Shown: positions 5,717-13,948, numbered from the stretch's first letter. The stretch: DNA of 16,858 nucleotides from CAZTLE01 sp964614415 (GCA_964614415.1 CAZTLE010000082.1:1-16858), one strand, 5' to 3'. Program-made: numbers and translations. Notes: generated by a model from the letters alone, not told the origin.

Positions 5717-8209
5717 ATGCGACTACGACTGACCTTCCTCTGCGTCTTCTCTCTTTGTTTTGTTTCTCTTTTCGCTCAAAAACCTCAGAAGCCGACCAGC
5801 TCGGAGCTGTACCATCAACTCCAAAAACTTAATTTTTTAGGCTCAGCCTTATATGTTGCGGCACACCCGGACGATGAAAACACGCGACTCATTTCCTATT
5901 TTGCCAATGACACCAAGGCCAGAACCGCCTATTTATCATTGACTCGCGGTGACGGCGGGCAAAATCTTATCGGACCGGAAATTCGTGAACTGCTGGGAGT
6001 GATCCGAACTCAGGAACTGGTGGCAGCACGAAAGACTGACGGTGGTGAACAATTCTTTAGTCGGGCAAACGATTTTGGGTATTCCAAACATCCCGACGAA
6101 ACCCTTGAGATATGGAACCGCAAAGAAGTGTTGAGCGATGTGGTTCGCGCCATCCGAAAATTCAAACCGGACGTCATCGTCAACCGATTTAACCATAGAA
6201 ATCCAGGGACCACCCATGGTCATCATACGTCTTCAGCCATGTTGAGCTTTGAAGCGTTTGACCTTGTTGGTGACCCGACAAAATATCCCGAATCGGCCTC
6301 AGACTTTGGGGCCTGGCAGCCTAAAAGATTGCTATTCAATACCGGTTGGTGGTTTTACGGAAGCAGGGAAAATTTTGAGAAAGCCGACAAATCCAAACTA
6401 TTGACGGTCGAGACCGGAAATTACTACACACAACTCGGTCTCAGTAATGGCGAAATAGCCTCTCTGAGCCGAAGCATGCACAAATCTCAGGGCTTTGGAA
6501 GCACGGGGAGTCGCGGAAGCCAGATCGAATATCTCGAATTCCTTAAGGGCGATGCTCCTGCTGACCTTTCGAACCCTTTCGATGGAATTAATACTACCTG
6601 GACACGGGTAAACGGCGGCAAGGCCATAGGAGAAATATTATATGCACTGGAAAAGAATTTCAATTTTGCCGATCCGTCGCAAATGGTCCCTCAATTGCTT
6701 CAGGCTCGTGCGCTCATTAAAAATCTTTCCGACAGCCACTGGCGGGAGCTAAAAACCAAACAGATCGAGCAACTTATTCTGGATTGCGGCGGAATATTCC
6801 TGGAAGCCGTGGCAGAAACCAACTCTATTAACCCGGGAGCTACTTTCAATGTTCGATTGGAGGCCATTAACCGGGGTTCGGCCGCAGTGAACCTCACCTC
6901 AGTTACCGACAAAAACGGCAGGTCACTCCTGGAGGCTCCAAAAGCCCTTGATTCGAACATACGTCAGAATATGGAAGCGTCCATTACCTCAACGACCCAA
7001 TCCTATTCCGCACCCTATTGGCTCAATAAAAAAGGGACTATGGGCATGTACAATGCTCCAAAAGAGCTTATCGGGCTTCCGGAAACTCCGGCTTCCGAAA
7101 AAGTCGTATTTGTGTTGGACATAAACGGGGTCTCGCTTTCTGTTGAACGAGACATTATTTACAAATTCACGGACCCCGTGAAAGGAGAAGTATACCGACC
7201 TTTCGAAATTGTTCCGGAGGTGACTGCCTCGATAACCGAAAAGGTATGGATATTCCCCTCGAGTTCGGGTCAACAGGTTCCCGTAACTGTCCGGGCAGGA
7301 AAAGACAATATTAGCGGTACGGTTACCTTACAACGCCCTGACGGATGGACGGTTTCTCCCGCACAACATACGTTCAATCTGGAACGAAAAGGTCAGGAAG
7401 AACGGGTAATGTTCACGGTAACTCCCCCCAACTCACAGAGCGAGGGATATATAAATCCTCTGGTACAGGTGGGAGATCGTTATTTTAACCGTGAGCTTGT
7501 TACCATAGACTACGACCATATCCCCTATCAAAGTGTGCTATTGCCCAACGAGGCAAAGGTGGTGCGAATTGATATTGTCAAAAAAGGGGAATCCATTGGC
7601 TACATAAATGGTGCAGGAGACGCCATTCCGGAGAGCCTAAAGCAAATTGGGTATTCGGTTTCAACTATTACACCTTCAGAAATCACTGTCTCGAATTTGC
7701 AGCAGTATGATGCGGTGGTTGTTGGAATTCGAGCGTATAATACAGTACCTGAACTGGCTTTCAAACAAGATATTCTCAACGACTATGTGTCCAAAGGTGG
7801 AAACCTGATAGTGCAATACAACACGGCCCATAGGTTGGTAACCAAGGAGTTCTCTCCCTATCCTATTACGCTTTCACGAAATCGTGTCACTGACGAATAT
7901 TCTGATGTTGGCATACTGGCTCCGGACCATAAGATCCTGAATTCCCCGAACAAGATCACTCAAAACGACTTTGAAGGTTGGGTACAAGAACGCGGCCTGT
8001 ATTTCCCGAATGAATGGGCAGACGAGTTCACACCCATACTGAACATGAAAGATAAGACCGACGACCAGCCTTACCAGGGGTCACTGCTCGTCGCTCAGCA
8101 TGGCGAAGGATATTATGTGTACACCGGGTTGAGTTTTTTCAGAGAATTACCGGCGGGTGTACCCGGTGCCTATCGACTGTTTGCAAATCTCTTGTCTATT
8201 GGAAAATAA
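5717..8209 (+). CDS. Secreted PIG-L/LmbE-family deacetylase, multidomain
   Basis: The protein has 830 residues from the ATG at 5717, which places a good signal peptide at the N-terminus (1-20, cleavage near FA-QK). A TTG 42 nt upstream would bury it and overlaps the -7 element. The N-terminal domain (about 40-190) is a PIG-L/LmbE zinc N-deacetylase with AHPDDE (49-54) and HGHH (167-170), which supply the expected metal ligands. Residues about 500-575 look like a NEW3-type beta domain, and 625-828 resemble a ThuA/GATase1-like domain (VVVGIRAYN, GGNLIVQYNT) that may be non-catalytic. Family members remove acetyl groups from N-acetyl amino sugars or their conjugates; the substrate here is unknown, and location should be periplasmic. 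It heads a cassette with a tiny membrane protein and a sodium symporter. Confidence 0.9.
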   Translation: MRLRLTFLCVFSLCFVSLFAQKPQKPTSSELYHQLQKLNFLGSALYVAAHPDDENTRLISYFANDTKARTAYLSLTRGDGGQNLIGPEIRELLGVIRTQELVAARKTDGGEQFFSRANDFGYSKHPDETLEIWNRKEVLSDVVRAIRKFKPDVIVNRFNHRNPGTTHGHHTSSAMLSFEAFDLVGDPTKYPESASDFGAWQPKRLLFNTGWWFYGSRENFEKADKSKLLTVETGNYYTQLGLSNGEIASLSRSMHKSQGFGSTGSRGSQIEYLEFLKGDAPADLSNPFDGINTTWTRVNGGKAIGEILYALEKNFNFADPSQMVPQLLQARALIKNLSDSHWRELKTKQIEQLILDCGGIFLEAVAETNSINPGATFNVRLEAINRGSAAVNLTSVTDKNGRSLLEAPKALDSNIRQNMEASITSTTQSYSAPYWLNKKGTMGMYNAPKELIGLPETPASEKVVFVLDINGVSLSVERDIIYKFTDPVKGEVYRPFEIVPEVTASITEKVWIFPSSSGQQVPVTVRAGKDNISGTVTLQRPDGWTVSPAQHTFNLERKGQEERVMFTVTPPNSQSEGYINPLVQVGDRYFNRELVTIDYDHIPYQSVLLPNEAKVVRIDIVKKGESIGYINGAGDAIPESLKQIGYSVSTITPSEITVSNLQQYDAVVVGIRAYNTVPELAFKQDILNDYVSKGGNLIVQYNTAHRLVTKEFSPYPITLSRNRVTDEYSDVGILAPDHKILNSPNKITQNDFEGWVQERGLYFPNEWADEFTPILNMKDKTDDQPYQGSLLVAQHGEGYYVYTGLSFFRELPAGVPGAYRLFANLLSIGK

Positions 8210-8321
8210 TACGTCTCAGGAACCCGTAAGACAGCCCTGGAAACGGAGCTACACGATTGTACTCGTCCTAAACGCGGTATACATCATCTTGTTCTATTTG
8301 TTAATGCAAACCTATTCCTGA
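8199..8321 (+). CDS. Small single-helix membrane protein, 40 aa, TTG start
   Basis: A 40-residue frame starts at TTG 8199 (MENNTSQEPV...), overlaps the deacetylase end by 11 nt, and stops at TGA 8319-8321, 1 nt before the symporter ATG. The N-terminal half is polar and ends in W14-K15-R16. Residues 17-36 form one hydrophobic helix (SYTIVLVLNAVYIILFYLLM) containing Asn25, and the end is QTYS. By the positive-inside rule the N-terminus is cytoplasmic. The open frame exactly fills the gap between two genes, its composition is clearly membrane-like, and I recall similar short proteins in flavobacteria. Small membrane partners often precede SSS transporters (YjcH-ActP, YhdT-PanF, DUF4212 subunits), so a transporter subunit or assembly factor is a reasonable inference. 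An alternative start is GTG 8166. Confidence 0.72.
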   Translation: MENNTSQEPVRQPWKRSYTIVLVLNAVYIILFYLLMQTYS

Positions 8322-8322
8322 G

Positions 8323-10116
8323 ATGACGTTAGTTGATTGGATCGTTCTTTCCGGGACCCTGCTCTTTATTGTTCTTTACGGAACTTATAAAACCCGCGGT
8401 AGTAAAAACGTAACTGATTACCTGAAAGGTGGAAATCAGGCCAAGTGGTGGACTATCGGATTAAGCGTTATGGCGACTCAGGCCAGTGCCATTACCTTTT
8501 TGTCTACTCCGGGTCAGGCCTTCCACGACGGAATGGGCTTTGTCCAGTTCTATTTCGGATTACCCATAGCCATGGTAATCATCTGTCTGGTATTTGTTCC
8601 TCTCTATCACAGGCTTAAGGTCTTTACCGCCTATGAGTACCTCGAAGGCCGGTTTGATCTTAAAACAAGAACACTTACAGCCATATTTTTCCTTATCCAA
8701 CGCGGACTGGCGGCCGGTATTACTATTTTCGCCCCTGCCATTATTCTCTCGGCACTATTAGGCTGGAACCTTACTTTGCTCAACGTTATTATAGGGATTT
8801 TGGTAATTATCTACACGGTGAGTGGCGGAACCAAAGCCGTAAGTTTTACTCAGAAGCAGCAAATGGGTGTAATATTCATTGGCCTTTTCATAGCCTTCCT
8901 CCTCATTCTGAATCTGCTGCCCTTGGATGTCTCTTTCGACAAGGCCCTGGAGATTGCCGGCTCCAATGAGAAAATGGATATCCTTGACTTTTCGTTTAGT
9001 TTCGAAAACAGATTTACCTTCTGGAGTGGTATTATTGGAGGTACGTTCCTGGCACTGTCCTATTTCGGGACAGATCAAAGTCAGGTACAGCGCTATCTCT
9101 CCGGAAAATCGGTTAGGGAGAGTCAGATGGGTCTTATATTCAACGGTCTCTTAAAAGTACCGATGCAATTCTTCATACTGCTCATCGGAATTATGGTCTT
9201 TGTTTTCTACCAGTTCAACGATTCACCACTGCACTTTAATCCATCGGCTGTTAATGATGTAATGACTTCGGAATATGCCGCAGAGTATGAGCAACTGGAA
9301 ACGGATAAAAAAGAGCTCGATGCGCTCATCACCGCCAAGCAACTGGACTATGCCGAAATGGCTGAAGGAACAGAAAAGGAGACGCTTCTTTCTGAAATAA
9401 GAACCCTAAATATTCGGGAAGATTCATTACGCGCCCAGGCGAAAAGCGTAATCAAAAAGGCCAATCCCGATGCGGAAACCAACGACAAGGATTATGTGTT
9501 TATTCACTTTATACTGAATAATATGCCCATCGGCCTCATTGGATTGCTGCTGGCCGTTATTCTAAGTGCGGCCATGTCGTCCACGGCTTCGGAACTCAAC
9601 GCCCTGGCGTCCACTACGGCTATTGATCTGTATCGGCGCAACGTTCCCGGGAAAGATGATAAACATTATTTACGGGCGTCGAAGTGGTTCACGCTGCTTT
9701 GGGGCGTTCTGGCCATTTTGGTGGCATGTGTAGCTAATCTGTTCGACAATCTTATCAACCTCGTCAACATTATAGGATCTATTTTCTACGGAAACGTTTT
9801 GGGTATTTTCCTGCTGGCTTTCTTTGTCAAATTTGTGAAAAGTAAAGCCACCTTTGTTGCCGCCATTATTACCCAGCTCGTCATCGTTTACATTTGGTGG
9901 ATCGATCTCATGCCTTATCTATGGCTCAACGTAGCGGGTTGTGCTCTGGTAATGGCCATAGCCATTATACTGCAAGCGAGTGGTGGTGGCTTCAGGGATA
10001 AAGGAGATAACGGAAATATCAAGATATGGCATAGCGTGTTTCTTATAGGTTCTACGGTCACCCTGATCGCGGCCCATTATTTCTTCTATTTTAAGGCACA
10101 ACCTTGTCTTTACTGA
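8323..10116 (+). CDS. Sodium:solute symporter (SSS/SLC5 family)
   Basis: This polytopic membrane protein of 597 residues has about 13-14 helices. Family marks are ASAITFLSTPGQAF (54-67), near the first Na/substrate helix, the SSS signature GTDQSQVQRYL (249-259), and SSTASELNALASTTAIDLY (419-437), which carries the serine/threonine residues of the sodium site. An unusual hydrophilic, charged segment with coiled-coil character (about 318-388) is inserted between two helices, making the protein longer than the usual 480-550. The transported solute cannot be read from sequence. Co-location with a secreted amino-sugar deacetylase suggests uptake of its product. It starts 1 nt after the small membrane protein stop. 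Confidence 0.92.
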   Translation: MTLVDWIVLSGTLLFIVLYGTYKTRGSKNVTDYLKGGNQAKWWTIGLSVMATQASAITFLSTPGQAFHDGMGFVQFYFGLPIAMVIICLVFVPLYHRLKVFTAYEYLEGRFDLKTRTLTAIFFLIQRGLAAGITIFAPAIILSALLGWNLTLLNVIIGILVIIYTVSGGTKAVSFTQKQQMGVIFIGLFIAFLLILNLLPLDVSFDKALEIAGSNEKMDILDFSFSFENRFTFWSGIIGGTFLALSYFGTDQSQVQRYLSGKSVRESQMGLIFNGLLKVPMQFFILLIGIMVFVFYQFNDSPLHFNPSAVNDVMTSEYAAEYEQLETDKKELDALITAKQLDYAEMAEGTEKETLLSEIRTLNIREDSLRAQAKSVIKKANPDAETNDKDYVFIHFILNNMPIGLIGLLLAVILSAAMSSTASELNALASTTAIDLYRRNVPGKDDKHYLRASKWFTLLWGVLAILVACVANLFDNLINLVNIIGSIFYGNVLGIFLLAFFVKFVKSKATFVAAIITQLVIVYIWWIDLMPYLWLNVAGCALVMAIAIILQASGGGFRDKGDNGNIKIWHSVFLIGSTVTLIAAHYFFYFKAQPCLY

Positions 10117-10137
10117 TTTTAAATTCCTTGTAACATC

Positions 10138-10168
10138 GGGAAATTTTCGAAGTCCTTAGGGAAATTTT
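10138..10168. promoter_or_regulatory. Pair of 10-bp direct repeats spaced by 21 bp before the hydrolase gene
   Basis: GGGAAATTTT occurs at 10138-10147 and 10159-10168. The 21-bp spacing is two helical turns, as for a regulator bound on one DNA face. The second copy ends 4 nt before the ATG. No -7 element is evident nearby. Weak, because the unit is short and AT-rich. Confidence 0.3.
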
Positions 10169-10172
10169 TTTC

Positions 10173-11753
10173 ATGCCTAAGAAACTTACAGTACTGTTCT
10201 TGCTTGCATTCCTGGCCTGTACTACTTCCAACGAAACCTCAACAGACTCTGTTGAATCAATTTCCGTAATTTCCAACGAGTCCTTTGATAAAGCCCGATC
10301 GGTAATCCGGCAATGGATTGACGAGGATAAAACCCCTTCTGTTTCCGTCGCTGTGCTGAAAGACGGGGAGTTTATCTGGCGCGAAGCATTCGGGATGAGC
10401 CGATACGACGATAGTATTCCAGCGACTCCCGCTTCTATCTATCCTATTGCCTCGGTGACCAAATCCTTTACGGCAACTGCAATAATGAAGCTCGTGGAAC
10501 AGGGAAATATCAAATTGGATGAACCCGTATCCAGGCACTTCGGTGAAGATGCCATTCGATCCTATTTCAACCCTGAACGACCGGTTGAGATTCGGGATCT
10601 GCTGCAACACACAAGTGGCATGGGCATGTACTATAACAATGTATACCACAGAGAGGAAGACATAGATACACTGCCTGACCCCAAAGACAGATATGCCGTA
10701 CTTTTCTACCCTCCGGGTGAGCGTTTCGAATATTCGAACATCGGATATGCAATGCTTGGCGAGATCGTTGAAAAAGTTTCTGGAATGACGTATGAGGAAT
10801 ATCTCCGGGAGCACATTTTTTCACCGCTGGAAATGCAACATTCCTTCGTACGCGTGAACGATGCACGAACCGATAGTTACGTACAGCTTAGAGGTGCAAA
10901 GAATGAGCTTCTGCCGTGGGTGTACACTGATACGAAAGGTGCCGGTGATATGTATAGTACGGCACATGATCTGGCGTTATTCGGAAAAATGCATTTGGGA
11001 GGATCTGAACAGGCCAAAATTCTGTCCGAAAAAACCATTGACGAAATGCGCAATCCTGATAACATCTCAGCCCGGCAAAATGATCCCTGCGTTCCTTATG
11101 GCTACGGTTGGTTCTACGAGGTTAGCGATTCGCAAATCACTTCTTTTTGGCATGAGGGGGGATTTGATGGAGCAGCTTCCATCCTAAAAGTATTGCCTTC
11201 GGAAAATCTCGTGATCGCGGTAGTTACCAATACCACATTCACCAAATCCCGCAACGATGCAATCGTCAATGAAATTCTAGCGGCAATTGCTCCTTCCTAT
11301 GAAAAAATATCCTGTAACACCTTAGAGGACGTCACTCCAACCGCACTGTCAGAATCGACTGAATATAAAGGTGACTGGGAAGGTAAACTATATACAAAGT
11401 CCGATACCTTGGGCTTGCAAATGCAGTTTACAGATTCCGGTGAGGCAACCCTGCAATTTGAAAAATTGCAAACCCGATTTGTCTTCACAGACGATACACC
11501 TTTCCCGAATAAAACATTTCTGAACTATGCACAAGTGACAAAAGGAGAGCTTTCGGGATGGATTCTGGGAAGCATGATCCCAACTCCGGACTGGAAAGAT
11601 ATCCATCATATAGGGCAGTTGAACCTATATCCAAGAGATGGTAAGCTGGTTGGTCACATAAAAGTATTCAACTCCAATATTATCCGCGAGGATCTGGGTG
11701 CCGCCTTTTATGTTGAATTTGAGCAAAGCACGGAATCCGAAAAGCAGGTATAA
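10173..11753 (+). CDS. Serine hydrolase, beta-lactamase (class C)/PBP4* family, lipoprotein
   Basis: The protein has 526 residues. The N-terminus is a short signal peptide ending in FLAC with Cys16, so it is probably a lipoprotein, although Phe at -3 is not ideal. The serine hydrolase domain (about 36-375) has the catalytic S94-V-T-K97, Y187-S-N189 and the third motif H327-E-G-G, all in class C order. The family includes D-aminopeptidases, esterases and PBP-like peptidases, and true beta-lactamase activity is not implied. The C-terminal domain (about 385-520) is a beta-rich extension commonly found in this family. It lies 56 nt downstream of the symporter and may be read from the same transcript, but a separate promoter is possible. 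A bidirectional terminator follows. Confidence 0.9.
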   Translation: MPKKLTVLFLLAFLACTTSNETSTDSVESISVISNESFDKARSVIRQWIDEDKTPSVSVAVLKDGEFIWREAFGMSRYDDSIPATPASIYPIASVTKSFTATAIMKLVEQGNIKLDEPVSRHFGEDAIRSYFNPERPVEIRDLLQHTSGMGMYYNNVYHREEDIDTLPDPKDRYAVLFYPPGERFEYSNIGYAMLGEIVEKVSGMTYEEYLREHIFSPLEMQHSFVRVNDARTDSYVQLRGAKNELLPWVYTDTKGAGDMYSTAHDLALFGKMHLGGSEQAKILSEKTIDEMRNPDNISARQNDPCVPYGYGWFYEVSDSQITSFWHEGGFDGAASILKVLPSENLVIAVVTNTTFTKSRNDAIVNEILAAIAPSYEKISCNTLEDVTPTALSESTEYKGDWEGKLYTKSDTLGLQMQFTDSGEATLQFEKLQTRFVFTDDTPFPNKTFLNYAQVTKGELSGWILGSMIPTPDWKDIHHIGQLNLYPRDGKLVGHIKVFNSNIIREDLGAAFYVEFEQSTESEKQV

Positions 11754-11754
11754 T

Positions 11755-11784
11755 AAAAAAGCCTCTTCCGACGGAAGAGGCTTT
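11755..11784. terminator. Bidirectional intrinsic terminator
   Basis: A hairpin with stem GCCTCTTCC (11761-11769) and GGAAGAGGC (11773-11781), loop GAC, is extended by AAA/TTT pairs on the flanks. On the - strand it is followed by a run of six T, and on the + strand by only three T. It lies between the convergent hydrolase and DUF2911 genes, so it can serve both, better for the - strand gene. Confidence 0.88.
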
Positions 11785-11804
11785 CAATCAGTATTATCTT
11801 TTTA

Positions 11805-12656
11805 TTAAAGGGCTCCCCATTCTTTAAGGGACTTGGTATTCAAAGCGATATAGTCATCGTTTCCGGCTTTTTTAGCCAGTTCCAATGATGTTTGCGCTGC
11901 CTGAATAGCTCCTTTTTTATCACCGGCCTTCGCATAGATCAAAGACTGTTGTCTGTGATACCAGAATGCAGGACGATCGGCACCTCTCAATTCGATGGCC
12001 TTATCGATCCACATTTTTGCCTTGTTAATGTCTTTTCCTGAAGACAAATAATATACTGCAGACTGATAGTAGTCATTAGCAGAAGGACCTCCCATTACCT
12101 GAGAAATGCTGGCAGAAACCTGAGCATCGGTATCAAACTTGATTGGTACTGCAACATAAGTGCGCTCCCAGATGATTCCAAGATGAGCTGAATCATTTGT
12201 AACGTCATCAAATGTCATTGTAAATGTTTCAACGTCCATTGGCATAGGAATGGCCTGAGCGGTTACTGTTGCGGCCACTTTGCTTTCATCCCAGGTTTGA
12301 GGTGTTCCCCAGTTATTCGAATCTGAGTAAAAATATACTTCCCAGCTTTGTTGACCGGGCTTACTGTATACGGCGTAAGATCCAGGTTCCAGTGTGCTTC
12401 CACCTATCGTTACTTTCTGGCTGAAGGTAATTTTAGTATTGGCGTTGGCACCTGTTCTCCAAAGTTTGTCATAAGGAACCAAACCTCCATAGATCGTGCG
12501 ACCTTTCATTGAAGGACGGGAATACTCAAGAGTTACGTCGGTGAGTCCTACTTTCTGCTCCACTTTCTGTGAGGTACTTGGTGCAGGAGTCTGAACTTGT
12601 GCTTGCAAGCCCATGGATACCAGGACCATACATGCAAAGAGAATAAAATTTTTCAT
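11805..12656 (-). CDS. DUF2911 domain-containing secreted protein
   Basis: The protein has 283 residues with a Sec signal peptide (1-20, ending LQAQ). Residues about 25-175 match DUF2911 as I know it: VTLEYSRPSMKGRTIYGGLVPYDKLWRTGANAN (41-73), the PGSYAVYSKPG strand pair (91-101) and WEVYFYSDSNNWG (105-117). The C-terminal part (about 190-280) is helical and looks like two or three TPR-type repeats (YYQSAVYYLSSG, AFWYHRQQSLIYAKAGDKKGA). Function is unknown; DUF2911 proteins are abundant in Bacteroidota and presumably periplasmic. It is monocistronic, convergent with the hydrolase and divergent from the aquaporin. A possible -7 element TAATTTCG lies at 12692-12685 on this strand. Confidence 0.92.
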   Translation of the reverse strand: MKNFILFACMVLVSMGLQAQVQTPAPSTSQKVEQKVGLTDVTLEYSRPSMKGRTIYGGLVPYDKLWRTGANANTKITFSQKVTIGGSTLEPGSYAVYSKPGQQSWEVYFYSDSNNWGTPQTWDESKVAATVTAQAIPMPMDVETFTMTFDDVTNDSAHLGIIWERTYVAVPIKFDTDAQVSASISQVMGGPSANDYYQSAVYYLSSGKDINKAKMWIDKAIELRGADRPAFWYHRQQSLIYAKAGDKKGAIQAAQTSLELAKKAGNDDYIALNTKSLKEWGAL

Positions 12657-12750
12657 CGGAATAGAGTTTGTTTTTACGTTGTTACGAAATTACGATACCC
12701 CTTTCTTTATATCGTTAACAAAAACATAAAATCAATTCAAAACAAAGAAG

Positions 12751-12758
12751 TAAATTTG
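12751..12758 (+). promoter_or_regulatory. -7 promoter element (TAAATTTG) abutting the aquaporin start
   Basis: This is a full match to TAnnTTTG. It ends only 5 nt before the ATG at 12764, so the transcript would start at or very near the start codon (leaderless or almost). No clear -33 TTTG was found. Confidence 0.5.
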
Positions 12759-12763
12759 CCAGC

Positions 12764-13426
12764 ATGAAACGCTATATAGCCGAGGCCATAGGTACATTTG
12801 GACTTGTTTTTTGCGGAACGGGTGCCATAGTTGTCAATGAGGCAACCCAGGGTGCCGTGACGCATCCCGGAGTTGCTATAACATTCGGGCTTATTGTAAT
12901 GGCAATGATCTATGCATTTGGCGATATAAGTGGTGCCCACATTAACCCCGCCGTTACTTTTGCCTTTGCTTACGCCAAAAAGTTTCCCTGGAAGGATGTT
13001 CCCAGGTACATTATCGCCCAGGTGATCGGCGGATTCGTCGCCAGCCTTATAATCTTATATGTTTTCCCTGAACCCATGTCGTTGGGTGCGACGGTTCCCG
13101 AAACGGGTATGTGGCGTACGTTTGTGATTGAGATGATCCTTACCTTCTTCCTAATGCTGGTTATTATAAATGTATCCACCGGTTCCAAAGAGGTAGGGAC
13201 TATGGCCGGTATTGCCGTGGGTGGGGTCGTTTTGCTGGAAGCTATGTTTGCGGGACCTCTCACCGGCGCTTCTATGAATCCTGCGCGTTCTTTGGCACCG
13301 GGTATTCTATCGGGTAATTTGGAAGACCTGTGGATCTATTGTACCGCTCCCTTTGTGGGCGCAGTGCTTGCCGTTATGAGCTGTAAACTGGTAAAAGACG
13401 ATCAGTGCTGTGAGGCTGATTGTTAA
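12764..13426 (+). CDS. Aquaporin (MIP family water channel)
   Basis: This membrane protein of 220 residues has six helices and two re-entrant half-helices. Both NPA boxes are intact: SGAHINPAV (56-64, NPA 61-63) and GASMNPARS (168-176, NPA 172-174), with the selectivity-filter Arg175. The sequence after the second box is Arg-Ser-Leu-Ala-Pro, as in water-selective AqpZ-like channels, and not Arg-Asp as in glycerol facilitators, so water conduction is the better call. The cytoplasmic tail is short and has four cysteines (C207, C215, C216, C220), which is unusual. It is divergent from the DUF2911 gene across 107 bp. The SRPBCC gene follows after 51 nt with its own -7 element. Confidence 0.94.
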   Translation: MKRYIAEAIGTFGLVFCGTGAIVVNEATQGAVTHPGVAITFGLIVMAMIYAFGDISGAHINPAVTFAFAYAKKFPWKDVPRYIIAQVIGGFVASLIILYVFPEPMSLGATVPETGMWRTFVIEMILTFFLMLVIINVSTGSKEVGTMAGIAVGGVVLLEAMFAGPLTGASMNPARSLAPGILSGNLEDLWIYCTAPFVGAVLAVMSCKLVKDDQCCEADC

Positions 13427-13464
13427 TTTTGTTTAAACTTTCATTTAATTTATTAAACATTTTG

Positions 13465-13472
13465 TATCTTTA
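13465..13472 (+). promoter_or_regulatory. -7 promoter element (TATCTTTA) abutting the SRPBCC start
   Basis: TATCTTTA matches TAnnTTTG at seven of eight bases and ends 5 nt before the GTG start at 13478, implying a leaderless or near-leaderless transcript for the SRPBCC-photolyase unit. Confidence 0.5.
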
Positions 13473-13477
13473 CCTAC

Positions 13478-13948
13478 GTGAAGATATACAAGCTGCACAC
13501 CAAACAAAGAGTGCCTATTTCGATGGAAAAGGCCTGGGAGTTTTTGTCAGATCCTAAAAACCTGAGCGTTATTACTCCCCCCGAAATGGGTTTTGAAGTG
13601 TTGAGCGGAGCCGATAGATCGATGTATCCGGGGCAGCTTATAGAGTATTATGTTCGCCCGTTATTTGGAATAAAAACGAAGTGGGTGACGGAGATCACAC
13701 ACGTCGAAGATGGTTCATATTTTGTTGACGAGCAGCGGTTCGGCCCATACGCCCTATGGCACCACAAACATTTTCTCATAGCTGTTGATGGTGGGATAGA
13801 GATGGAAGATATCGTGCATTATAAGCTTCCTTTCGGATTTTTGGGCCGATTGCTGCATCCATGGCTTGTGAAGCCACAACTGGAGAAGATATTCCGGTTT
13901 CGGAAACAAAAACTTATTGCATTATTCGGAGAAATGGAGTCCGCATGA
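13478..13948 (+). CDS. SRPBCC (START-like) family protein
   Basis: The protein has 156 residues and no signal peptide. It has the SRPBCC layout: a first strand (KIYKLHTKQRVPI, 2-14), then MEKAWEFLSDPKNLSVITPP (16-35), the loop typical of the family, a beta sheet with FVDEQRFGPYALWHHKHF (82-99), and a long C-terminal helix (about 128-152). The family binds hydrophobic ligands; the ligand here is unknown. The GTG start is preferred because the first beta strand would be lost with the next ATG (13523). The stop overlaps the photolyase start (ATGA), so translation is coupled. In flavobacteria this protein is commonly found beside a photolyase/cryptochrome gene. Confidence 0.87.
   Translation: MKIYKLHTKQRVPISMEKAWEFLSDPKNLSVITPPEMGFEVLSGADRSMYPGQLIEYYVRPLFGIKTKWVTEITHVEDGSYFVDEQRFGPYALWHHKHFLIAVDGGIEMEDIVHYKLPFGFLGRLLHPWLVKPQLEKIFRFRKQKLIALFGEMESA

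Noticed and set aside
10257..10814. 185-residue antisense frame on the - strand
   Set aside because: It lies fully inside the hydrolase gene with intact catalytic motifs on the + strand. The antisense translation shows no recognisable domain, so it is a shadow frame.
10173..11753. Antibiotic-resistance beta-lactamase
   Set aside because: Motifs fit the wide serine hydrolase family, but the lipoprotein anchor, extra C-terminal domain and context give no reason to claim beta-lactam resistance.
13861..13944. Upstream ATG start for the photolyase
   Set aside because: It lies wholly inside the SRPBCC gene, adds 28 residues without family similarity, and the ATG at 13945 has the classic ATGA overlap and begins at the family N-terminus.
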